DNA of 64,000 nt from Bog-756 sp052326605 (lineage in GTDB: Bacteria > Actinomycetota > Acidimicrobiia > Acidimicrobiales > RAAP-2), in NCBI GenBank assembly GCA_052326605.1, contig JBKQMB010000047.1, forward strand, positions 1-64,000, read 5' to 3'. Positions 26,769 through 33,647 of the stretch are shown in pieces. Position 1 is the first letter of the stretch, and every line of letters begins with the position of its first letter. A model generated the notes under the pieces. The model was not told the origin of the DNA, did no database searches, and saw only the letters and a program-made list of their open reading frames with translations. Made by a program: the position numbers and the translations under genes.

Positions 26769-27026
26769 GTGGAGCAGGCCGTTGACACATGGCAGCTCAA
26801 GGCGTCGTGCCGTGGGCCACAGGCGGAGATCTTCTTCCCGCCCGCCCACGCCGAGCGCAAGGAGGAGAAGCTGCAGCGGGAGGAGCGGGCCAAGGCGATC
26901 TGCCGATCCTGCGCGGTGCGGGTCGAGTGCCTTGATTACGCCATCCGCATCCACGAGGCCCATGGCATCTGGGGCGGCCTGAACGAGATGGAGCGCAAGC
27001 AGCTGGCGGACCGCCGGGCCGGCTGA
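26769..27026 (+). CDS. WhiB-family iron-sulfur transcription factor
   Basis: The 85-residue actinobacterial regulator has four Fe-S-binding cysteines: ASCRG, then CRSCAVRVEC. The WhiB turn follows, GIWGGLNEMERKQL, with the conserved G[IV]WGG signature. WhiB proteins bind a [4Fe-4S] cluster and sigma factor region 4 to sense redox state. GTG 26769 is chosen because AGGGGAG precedes it and it starts just before the conserved DTW...C segment; the long upstream open frame lies opposite the ArsA gene. I cannot assign it to a numbered WhiB subgroup. Confidence 0.92.
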   Translation: MEQAVDTWQLKASCRGPQAEIFFPPAHAERKEEKLQREERAKAICRSCAVRVECLDYAIRIHEAHGIWGGLNEMERKQLADRRAG

Positions 27027-27037
27027 CCCGGCGGTCC
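27008..27037 (+). terminator. Terminator hairpin at the end of whiB
   Basis: A perfect 11-bp stem (GGACCGCCGGG / CCCGGCGGTCC) with an 8-nt loop that contains the whiB stop codon. It lies between two convergent genes and could serve both directions. There is no T-run, as usual in high-GC actinobacteria. Confidence 0.7.
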
Positions 27038-27078
27038 GGGCCCCGGGCCGAGGGCCCCGCCCGCAGGCCGGCTGGAGG

Positions 27079-28008
27079 TCAGCCGATACCGAGGGCCGCG
27101 TCCGCGGCACGTACGCCCTTTCCTGCACAGACGGCGCCGGGCTGCTGTCCGGTGGCCAGGCAGATCCCTGCAGTCAGCTCGTTTGCTGCCGCCACGACGG
27201 CCCGGCCGGTTGGTTGGTCGGATTGGGTCAACGCACCGACGATGGCCGATTGCGACTGTCCCACGAGGATGGCAGGGCTGAATCCCGAGGTGGTGGCGGC
27301 CATGTGGTTGCCGATGTCGACGAACGGATAGGTACCGGTGGCTCCGGTTGCCCCGTATCGCGTGACCAGGGCCGACTGTGCGGGGTCGAGGGTGGCGATC
27401 CGTGCGAACACCCCCTCGGCGTCAACCGCGTCGGAGTACAGCTCGACGCCGGTGAACGTCACATACCGGCTCGTGTAGGTGGAGTCGGTGAAGGTGAAGC
27501 TCTGGATCTCGGCGAAGACCGACAGTGGGGCCGACTGCACGTTGTGCAGCGTGGTGAACTTCCCGAACCGCGACAGGGCCACGATCAACGGCCATCGTTC
27601 CGAGGCGCAGAACGGGCAGAATTCGGCACCCACGAAGAGCACCTCGGGCTTCCCGTTCGAGGTCAGGGGTGGTTGCCCGGCCAGAACGGTGGGGGCGGCG
27701 AGCGGGGTGGTGGGTGCGCTGACGCCGACCGTGTCGAAGGCGGATGCGGGGACGGTGGAGAGTGCGGAGAGCACGCCGCTCGATGTGGTGGGGGGGAGGG
27801 CAACGCCTTGGTGGGTCGATGTTCTGGTCAGGGCGTAGACGACCAGTGCGATGACGCCGATGAGGATGACGGCCACCGCCCCCCAGGCAAAGCGGGCGGT
27901 GCGGTTCGGCGCCGGGCTGTCGCCAGGAGGGGCAGCGTTGGACGTGCCGGGTCGACCGTCAGGTTCGGCGTCGTCTGCGTCGGGGTCGGTCTGACCGGCA
28001 TCGGTCAC
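27079..28008 (-). CDS. DUF929-family membrane-anchored thioredoxin-like protein (copy B)
   Basis: The 309-residue protein has a short acidic cytoplasmic N-terminus and one transmembrane helix (WGAVAVILIGVIALVVYAL, about residues 42-60). An extracytoplasmic DUF929/thioredoxin-like domain follows with the redox motif EFCPFCASERWPL. It has two further cysteines near the C-terminus (GICLATGQQPGAVC). The start is GTG 28008. It follows a VKOR gene by 24 bp and another DUF929 gene on the same strand. The likely role is disulfide formation in secreted proteins, re-oxidised by VKOR. Confidence 0.85.
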   Translation of the reverse strand: MTDAGQTDPDADDAEPDGRPGTSNAAPPGDSPAPNRTARFAWGAVAVILIGVIALVVYALTRTSTHQGVALPPTTSSGVLSALSTVPASAFDTVGVSAPTTPLAAPTVLAGQPPLTSNGKPEVLFVGAEFCPFCASERWPLIVALSRFGKFTTLHNVQSAPLSVFAEIQSFTFTDSTYTSRYVTFTGVELYSDAVDAEGVFARIATLDPAQSALVTRYGATGATGTYPFVDIGNHMAATTSGFSPAILVGQSQSAIVGALTQSDQPTGRAVVAAANELTAGICLATGQQPGAVCAGKGVRAADAALGIG

Positions 28009-28032
28009 GCGGCTGTCCGCCCCAGGATGCGA

Positions 28033-28518
28033 CTACCCGGCATCGTAGGCATCGTCCCCATCGGCCAGGGCGAGCCCGTCGTCGGGGGCCAGGACGATCG
28101 GGGACGCGGTCACGATGATCACGAAGAGGATGAAGGTGATCAGGTGGACCGACGAGCACCACAGGCAGATGGCCTTGATGATGAAGAGCTCAGCGATGAT
28201 CAGGTAGACGATCATGCCCACGCCGGCGAGGGACAGGATGAGGCGGGCCAGGTGGATCCGCCGGTCGGCGGACCGCCAGGCCGCCGGAAGGCAGAGGACG
28301 ATCATGGGTACGAAGAACACAAGCCCCAGCATCGCCACCGGGATCCCGAAGATCACCGACTGCGGGCTGGTGGTGACCTTCTCGCAATTGATGGTCCCGT
28401 TGGACACGCAGACCAGGGCGACCTTGTCGAAGTGGGTGATCGTCAGGTAGACGGACACGCCGAGCCCGAAGATGCTGAGCAGCAGCGTGGCGACGGGCTG
28501 CCATCGCAGGTTGGGCAT
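28033..28518 (-). CDS. Vitamin K epoxide reductase (VKOR) family protein
   Basis: The 161-residue integral membrane protein has about four helices. It contains the loop cysteines (LVCVSNGTINCEKV) and the active-site CxxC in KAICLWCSSVHLITFIL. Bacterial VKOR re-oxidises DsbA-like proteins and passes electrons to quinone. It sits between two DUF929 thioredoxin-like genes with 22- and 24-bp gaps, so it is almost certainly their redox partner. Unlike many bacterial VKORs it has no fused thioredoxin domain, which fits the separate neighbours. Confidence 0.92.
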   Translation of the reverse strand: MPNLRWQPVATLLLSIFGLGVSVYLTITHFDKVALVCVSNGTINCEKVTTSPQSVIFGIPVAMLGLVFFVPMIVLCLPAAWRSADRRIHLARLILSLAGVGMIVYLIIAELFIIKAICLWCSSVHLITFILFVIIVTASPIVLAPDDGLALADGDDAYDAG

Positions 28519-28540
28519 GGTCGTCTCCTGGGCGCCGGGT

Positions 28541-29653
28541 TCAGCTCAGCTTGAGAGCCTTGGCGGCAGCCTCCACGCCCGGGCTCGAGCAGACCGAGCC
28601 GGGTTGGCCCTTGGTACCCACGCAGATGGCCGCGGTCATGTAGTTGGCCGTGGCCACGATGGCCTGGGTCACCGGGTTGGTGGGGTCGTTGAGGCCAGCG
28701 GCGATGTCGGTCCACGAAAGGCCGGAGAGGACCCCCGGGCTGTAGCTGGGCCCGGAGATGAGGGCCAGGTTGTTGATGTTGATGAACGGGAAGCCCACCT
28801 GGCCGGCGGTCGCTTCGGGGATGAACTGCGGCGAGTCGTACTTGGTGAGGATGTTCTGCTCCTCCTTGGTGGGATTCTGCAGCGACCTGTAGTAGGTGGC
28901 GGTGGGCACGTTGCTCACCGCCTCGACACCGCTGAACTCCAGGTACGGACTGGTGAGGCTGGCACCGTAGTAGCTGAAGGTGTTGGTGGCGGGAAAGACG
29001 TCGGTGTGCGACGAGGCGGTCATCTTGAGGCCGGACCAGGTCCCGAAGCGGGACAGGGCCGCCGTCATGGACCAGCGCTCTGCGGCGCAGTAGGGGCAGT
29101 ACTCGGCGCCGTAGTAGAACATCGCCGGCGACTTGCCGTTCAGGGTCATCGGGGGCTGGCCGCTCGTGACGATCGGAGGCGTCACCTGCACGGTCGGGGA
29201 GGTGACGCCGACCGTGTTGTAGACGGACAGCGGGATATTGGTGACGTCGTGCACCACCGAGGTGGAGGCCGGGGTGACCGGCGTGTAGGGAGCGTTGGCA
29301 TTGTTGGTCGAGCCGCTGGTGAGCTTCACGATCACCAGCACGGCGATGACCACCACGACCAGGCCCACCGCACCCCAGGCGACGAGCGCGCCGGACGCCC
29401 TGCGCTTGGGTGCTGCCGGAGCCGGGCGGGCACCGGAGCGGGGCGTGTTCCCGCCCTTGCCTCCCGCACCGCCCTTGCCGCCTGCACCGGGCCTGGCACC
29501 GGGCTTGCCGCCCTTGCCGGCCGGGGACTTGGTGGAGACCGACCGGCTCTGGGCCTTGCTCCGATCCTTGGCGCTCTGCCCTGCGCCACCCGGGCCGTTC
29601 ACCGGCTTGGGTTTGTTCCCCCCGACAGTGGTCCTGTCCTGGTCTTGTGCCAT
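28541..29653 (-). CDS. DUF929-family membrane-anchored thioredoxin-like protein (copy A)
   Basis: The 370-residue protein has a long N-terminal cytoplasmic region rich in Lys, Gly, Ala and Pro (about residues 1-95). One transmembrane helix follows (VAWGAVGLVVVVIAVLVIVKL), then a DUF929 domain with the motif EYCPYCAAERW and a C-terminal cysteine pair (ICVGTKGQPGSVC), matching copy B. ATG 29653 is preferred over the open upstream frame because it begins the conserved basic region. It is first gene of the DUF929-VKOR-DUF929 operon. The basic tail is unusual and might bind nucleic acid or phospholipid. Confidence 0.85.
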   Translation of the reverse strand: MAQDQDRTTVGGNKPKPVNGPGGAGQSAKDRSKAQSRSVSTKSPAGKGGKPGARPGAGGKGGAGGKGGNTPRSGARPAPAAPKRRASGALVAWGAVGLVVVVIAVLVIVKLTSGSTNNANAPYTPVTPASTSVVHDVTNIPLSVYNTVGVTSPTVQVTPPIVTSGQPPMTLNGKSPAMFYYGAEYCPYCAAERWSMTAALSRFGTWSGLKMTASSHTDVFPATNTFSYYGASLTSPYLEFSGVEAVSNVPTATYYRSLQNPTKEEQNILTKYDSPQFIPEATAGQVGFPFININNLALISGPSYSPGVLSGLSWTDIAAGLNDPTNPVTQAIVATANYMTAAICVGTKGQPGSVCSSPGVEAAAKALKLS

Positions 29654-29839
29654 CGTTCCGCAGTCTCCGATTCGTCGACTCGTCCGAGTGAGCGTAACTG
29701 GTCCGCCTCCAGGAAGGGAGTCGGGGCGGCCCGGGGTTGTCCGTGGTGGGCACGACCCGCCCGCCGCTCTTCCCGCCGCCGGGCTCGGCACCGCCCTCAT
29801 CGGGCACCCGGGTGGGTGTCGGGCCTACACTGACCCGCC

Positions 29840-30739
29840 ATGCTCACAGAATCGTCAGGACCAGCGATTCCCGTGGACCCGATCCCGCCGGCACCGGGTG
29901 CGAGCTCACACGTCGTCCGCCGAACGGCCTCCTTCGACGGGCACCGGGTCAAGTACAGCGTCGTGGGCTCCGGACCCACCGCCCTGTTCCTCCACGGCTG
30001 GGGCCTCCGGCCCAATTCCTACGGCGGCGCCATCGAGGCCATGGCTTCGGCCGGGTGCCGCGTCTACGCGCCGGCGCTGCCCGGATTCGGCGGCACCCGC
30101 GAGCTCGACCCGGAGCAGCGCACCTTTTCCGGATACGCCCGGTGGGTCGGGCACTTCCTGGACTCGGTCGGGGAGAGCCGGGTCGCCCTGGTGGCCGGCC
30201 ACTCCTTCGGTGGCGGTGTGGCCACCGCGTTCGTCCACGGGCAGCCGTACCGTACGTCCGCCCTTCTGCTGGCCAACGCCATCGGCAGTCCCACCTGGGC
30301 CCTCTTCCCCAACGAGGTCCGCACCATGATGCAGCGGCCGTTCTGGGACTGGGGCCGTCACCTGGGGTCCGACATCCTCTCCTCGCCGGAGCTCATCCGG
30401 CTCCTGCCGACCATCCTCGAGGACTTCATCCCCAACCTGCTGCAGAACCCACTCGGCATGCTCCGCACCGGCGAGTTCATCCGCCGGGCCGACCTGGTCG
30501 AGGAGGTCCGCACCATCGCCCGGTTCGGCATTCCGGTGACGGTGGCGTGGTCGGACCGTGACGGCCTGGTGCCGCGCTCGGCCTTCGACGACCTCCGCCG
30601 GGCGGCCGGCGTGGACGGCGTGGTGGTCGAGGGCGCGCACTCGTGGCTGATCGCCGACCCGGCCGGCTTCCGGGAGCTGGCCATCAGCGCCCTGGTCGAC
30701 TCCGGTGCCCTCACCACCCGATCCGTGCGCGCACGCTGA
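29840..30739 (+). CDS. Alpha/beta hydrolase
   Basis: The 299-residue serine hydrolase-fold protein has the oxyanion-hole region LFLHGWGLRPNSYGG, the nucleophile elbow GHSFGGGVA, a late Asp in VAWSDRDGLVPR and the catalytic His in VEGAHSWLIADP. It could be an esterase, lipase or C-C hydrolase; the substrate is unknown. ATG 29840 follows closely after the divergent DUF929 operon. It is in line with, but not obviously coupled to, the Nudix gene 75 bp downstream. Confidence 0.88.
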   Translation: MLTESSGPAIPVDPIPPAPGASSHVVRRTASFDGHRVKYSVVGSGPTALFLHGWGLRPNSYGGAIEAMASAGCRVYAPALPGFGGTRELDPEQRTFSGYARWVGHFLDSVGESRVALVAGHSFGGGVATAFVHGQPYRTSALLLANAIGSPTWALFPNEVRTMMQRPFWDWGRHLGSDILSSPELIRLLPTILEDFIPNLLQNPLGMLRTGEFIRRADLVEEVRTIARFGIPVTVAWSDRDGLVPRSAFDDLRRAAGVDGVVVEGAHSWLIADPAGFRELAISALVDSGALTTRSVRAR

Positions 30740-30814
30740 CCGACCCCGGAGCCGACCCCGGAGCCGGCGCCGGGACGGGCGCACGCCTCGAGGTTGCGGC
30801 AGTAGCCTGACCCC

Positions 30815-31732
30815 ATGACCGTGACCGTCCGTGATGCCGCCACGGTGATGCTCATACGCGACGCACGCGACGAGGCCGACCGACCCGCCATCGAAGTGTG
30901 CATGTTGCGCCGGAACCTGGCCTCCGAGTTCGTGGCCGGTGCCTATGTCTTCCCCGGAGGGTCGGTGGACCCCGACGACCGGGGCCCCATGGCCGAGGCC
31001 CTGTGTCGGGGGAGGACGGACGCCGAGGCCAGCGCCCTGCTGGGTGTCGAGTCCGGCGGGCTGGCGTTCTGGGTGGCCGCCCTGAGGGAGTGCTTCGAGG
31101 AGGCCGGAGTGCTCGTCGCCCAGCGGCACGAGGACGCCGAGCGGGGCGACGGCACCCTGCTCGACACCAGCGACCGGGTGGTGGCGAGGCGCTTCGCTGC
31201 CCATCGCAGCGCTGTCAACGACCAGAGGACCCGGCTGCTCGACGTCTGTCGTGAGGAGGGTCTGGTGCTGGCGGCCGACACGGTGCACTACGTGAGCCAC
31301 TGGATCACGCCCGAGTTGGCCCCGAAGCGCTTCGACACCCGGTTCTTCGTGACCGCCGCCCCGCCCGGCCAGGTGGCGCACCACGACGAGGCGGAGACCA
31401 TTGCCAGCATCTGGGTCCGCCCCGACAACGCGCTCGCCCGGTACGCCGCCGGTGAGATCGAGCTCCTCCCGCCGACCATCGCCAACCTCGAGAGCCTCGC
31501 CCCCTTCCGCTCGACCCGCCAGGTCATGACGTGGGCCCGCAGCGTCACCGACGTGCCCACCATCCTGCCGATCGTCCTCATTGCGGACGGGCAGCTGTTG
31601 GTCCTGCGACCGGGTGACGAGGGCTACGACGAGGCCCTGGAGAACAGGCAGGCGTCGGGGCCGACCGTCGTCCACGAGGATCTCGCCGAGGCGGCCCGTG
31701 CGGCCTGGGGGCCGAAGGCCGGCCAGGTCTGA
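30815..31732 (+). CDS. Nudix hydrolase family protein
   Basis: The 305-residue protein has the Nudix fold core: VFPGGSVDPDD, then, after an insert of about 40 residues, ALRECFEEAGVLVA with the REcfEEaGv part of the Nudix box. Such interrupted, roughly 300-residue Nudix proteins are related to the human NUDT19 type that hydrolyses CoA derivatives. That substrate is only an analogy. The start is ATG 30815. It is convergent with mrp downstream. Confidence 0.82.
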   Translation: MTVTVRDAATVMLIRDARDEADRPAIEVCMLRRNLASEFVAGAYVFPGGSVDPDDRGPMAEALCRGRTDAEASALLGVESGGLAFWVAALRECFEEAGVLVAQRHEDAERGDGTLLDTSDRVVARRFAAHRSAVNDQRTRLLDVCREEGLVLAADTVHYVSHWITPELAPKRFDTRFFVTAAPPGQVAHHDEAETIASIWVRPDNALARYAAGEIELLPPTIANLESLAPFRSTRQVMTWARSVTDVPTILPIVLIADGQLLVLRPGDEGYDEALENRQASGPTVVHEDLAEAARAAWGPKAGQV

Positions 31733-31774
31733 GGGCACAGGTGCCGCCCGCCGGGACGGGGCGACGTGGCGAAC

Positions 31775-33016
31775 CTAGCCAGGGCTCCGCTCCGGCTCCA
31801 GAGGGGCCGGCGGCCCGTCGGTGGAGCCGTCCTCGGGGGCACCGGCCCGCACCGCCGCCTCCACCCGATCGAGCATCCGGGCGCTGCACCCCTCCATCGA
31901 CACCACCGGCGCATTCGTGGTGATCACCGACTCGGCGATCCGGTCGAACACCTCGGCCAACGGCTGGTCCACGTCGAGGGCGACCGGGGCTCCGGCGTCC
32001 CCGCCGGCGGCGACCGAGGGATGGAGGGGGATCTGCCCGATCAGCGGGACGCCCACGTCGGCGGCCAGCCTGGCACCGCCGCCGGAACCGAACAGTGCAT
32101 ACGACGTGCCGTGGTCGCAGGTGAAGTCGCTCATGTTCTCGATGACCCCGACCACCCGGAGGTATCCCTTGCGGGCCATGTCGGCGGTCCGCGCCGCCAC
32201 CTTCTGGGCGGCCACCGGGGGGGTGGTGACCACGAGGACCTCGGTCCGCGGCATCATCCGGGCCAGGCCCATCTGGATGTCACCGGTGCCGGGCGGCATG
32301 TCGATCAACAGGTAGTCGAGGTCCCCCCAGTGGACGTCCTCGATGAATTGGCGGACCGCCCGGTTGAGGATCAGCCCACGCCACATGATGGCGTTCTCCT
32401 CGTCGGCCAGGAACCCCATGGACAGCACCCGAAGCACCCCCTGCCCGACCTTCCGTTCGAGGGGAACCATCTTCTTGTCGCGTGACTCGACGTCGCCCTG
32501 CATGCCGAGCAGACGGGGGACGGAGAACCCCCAGATGTCGGCGTCGAGGACGCCGATGGTCAGCCCCCGGCGGGCCATCGCCACCGCCAGGTTGACGGTC
32601 ACCGAGCTCTTCCCCACGCCACCTTTGCCCGAGGCGACGGCGATCACCCGTGCCGTGTCGGGGATGTCGGTGTCCGGCGCAGGGTCCCGGGCCAGAAGAC
32701 GCGCCCGGGCCATCACCACCTTGCGCTGGTCGGCGTCCATGACCCCGGTGCTCACCGAGACCGCCCGCACTCCGGCCAGCGCGCCGAGGTGGGTCTCCAC
32801 GTCGTTGCGGATCTGGGTGCGCAGGGGGCACCCGGCGACGGTGAGCGCCACCTCGACGTCCACCACGCCGCCCTCGGCGATCCGCACCGCGGTCACCATG
32901 CCCAGCTCGACGATGTCCGCCCGCAGCTCGGGGTCGACGACGCCGCGCAGGGCGGCCCGCACCACGTCCTCGGTCAGGCCGGGTGCCGCGGGTTCGGGCG
33001 TGTCGGACCTGGTCAT
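31775..33016 (-). CDS. mrp: Mrp/ApbC/NBP35 Fe-S cluster carrier ATPase
   Basis: The 413-residue protein has an N-terminal FSCA (DUF59) domain (residues 12-100, GVVDPELRADIVELGMV, then a PLR-like TVAGCPLRTQI) and a P-loop domain with SGKGGVGKSSVTVNLA, LDADIWGFSVPRLLG and LIDMPPGTGD. It probably carries Fe-S clusters to apo-proteins. The usual CxxC before the C-terminus is reduced to a single Cys (FTCDHG), so cluster binding may differ. ATG 33016 is used although the frame is open upstream. It is divergent from the IscA/ErpA-type gene, with 11-bp tandem repeats between them. Confidence 0.92.
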   Translation of the reverse strand: MTRSDTPEPAAPGLTEDVVRAALRGVVDPELRADIVELGMVTAVRIAEGGVVDVEVALTVAGCPLRTQIRNDVETHLGALAGVRAVSVSTGVMDADQRKVVMARARLLARDPAPDTDIPDTARVIAVASGKGGVGKSSVTVNLAVAMARRGLTIGVLDADIWGFSVPRLLGMQGDVESRDKKMVPLERKVGQGVLRVLSMGFLADEENAIMWRGLILNRAVRQFIEDVHWGDLDYLLIDMPPGTGDIQMGLARMMPRTEVLVVTTPPVAAQKVAARTADMARKGYLRVVGVIENMSDFTCDHGTSYALFGSGGGARLAADVGVPLIGQIPLHPSVAAGGDAGAPVALDVDQPLAEVFDRIAESVITTNAPVVSMEGCSARMLDRVEAAVRAGAPEDGSTDGPPAPLEPERSPG

Positions 33017-33040
33017 CTCGACAATTCTAACGGTCGACAC

Positions 33041-33110
33041 TCGACGGCCACTCGACGGCCACTCGACGGCCACCCGACGGCCACCCGACGGCCACCCGAC
33101 GGCCACCCGA
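33041..33110. repeat. 11-bp tandem repeats in the mrp/erpA intergenic region
   Basis: Three copies of TCGACGGCCAC (33041-33073) are followed by three copies of CCGACGGCCAC (33074-33106) and a partial unit. They lie 25 bp upstream of the mrp start on one side and about 135 bp upstream of the Fe-S carrier on the other, so within the likely promoter region of mrp. The unit equals about one DNA turn. Confidence 0.9.
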
Positions 33111-33245
33111 GGGGGTGTATCGCCTGCACCGGGACACGGGTACGCTTGGTGGAGCAGCGGCGACCGGCCCCGTGCCGGCCGGCTGGTGGCAAGGATCCGG
33201 CCAGAGCATGCACGAAATCCGTCCCGTGACCCAGGAGGAACTCCG

Positions 33246-33611
33246 ATGAGCACCACGATGCAGAACGTCAGTATCGGGAAGAAGCCGAATCCGGTCACGC
33301 TGACCGATCACGCCGCCGCCAAGGTCGCCGAGCTCCTGGCCCAGGAGGACATCGACGGCCTGGCCCTGCGGGTGGCGGTGCGCCCCGGAGGATGCTCGGG
33401 CTTCAGCTACGAGATGTTCTTCGACGCCGACGTGGCCGACGACGATGTGGTGAGGGAGTTCGGCGAGGTCAAGGTGGTCGTGGACGCGACCAGCGCCGAC
33501 CTGCTGAAGGGCTCGACCCTCGACTACGACGATGGCCTGCAGGGCGCCGGGTTCCATGTGACCAACCCGAACGCGTCCCGCACCTGCGGCTGCGGATCCT
33601 CCTTCAGCTGA
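33246..33611 (+). CDS. erpA: A-type Fe-S cluster insertion protein (IscA/ErpA)
   Basis: The 121-residue HesB/IscA/ErpA protein has the three cluster-binding cysteines: PGGCSGFSY and the C-terminal TCGCGSSFS. It delivers Fe-S clusters to target enzymes. ATG 33246 is preceded by the strong site AGGAGGAAC. It is divergent from the mrp Fe-S carrier gene. Directly downstream is a gene for a [2Fe-2S] protein, whose start overlaps a repeat array that also contains this gene's stop codon. Confidence 0.92.
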   Translation: MSTTMQNVSIGKKPNPVTLTDHAAAKVAELLAQEDIDGLALRVAVRPGGCSGFSYEMFFDADVADDDVVREFGEVKVVVDATSADLLKGSTLDYDDGLQGAGFHVTNPNASRTCGCGSSFS

Positions 33612-33647
33612 TCCGCTGATCCGCTGATCCACTGATCCACTGATCCA
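33608..33647 (+). repeat. 8-bp tandem repeat (5 units) at the erpA stop and next gene start
   Basis: Five units, CTGATCCG twice then CTGATCCA three times, run from 33608 to 33647. The first unit contains the erpA stop TGA. The fifth unit supplies the CTG that is the only reasonable start for the next gene. Because 8 is not a multiple of 3, unit gain or loss would shift reading frames across the array. Confidence 0.9.

Noticed and set aside
29906..31738. 610-codon minus-strand open frame
   Set aside because: Antisense shadow of the alpha/beta hydrolase and Nudix genes, with Gly/His/Val-rich low-complexity composition.
33037..33117. CRISPR array
   Set aside because: The 11-bp units are head-to-tail without spacers and no cas genes are near; it is a simple tandem repeat.
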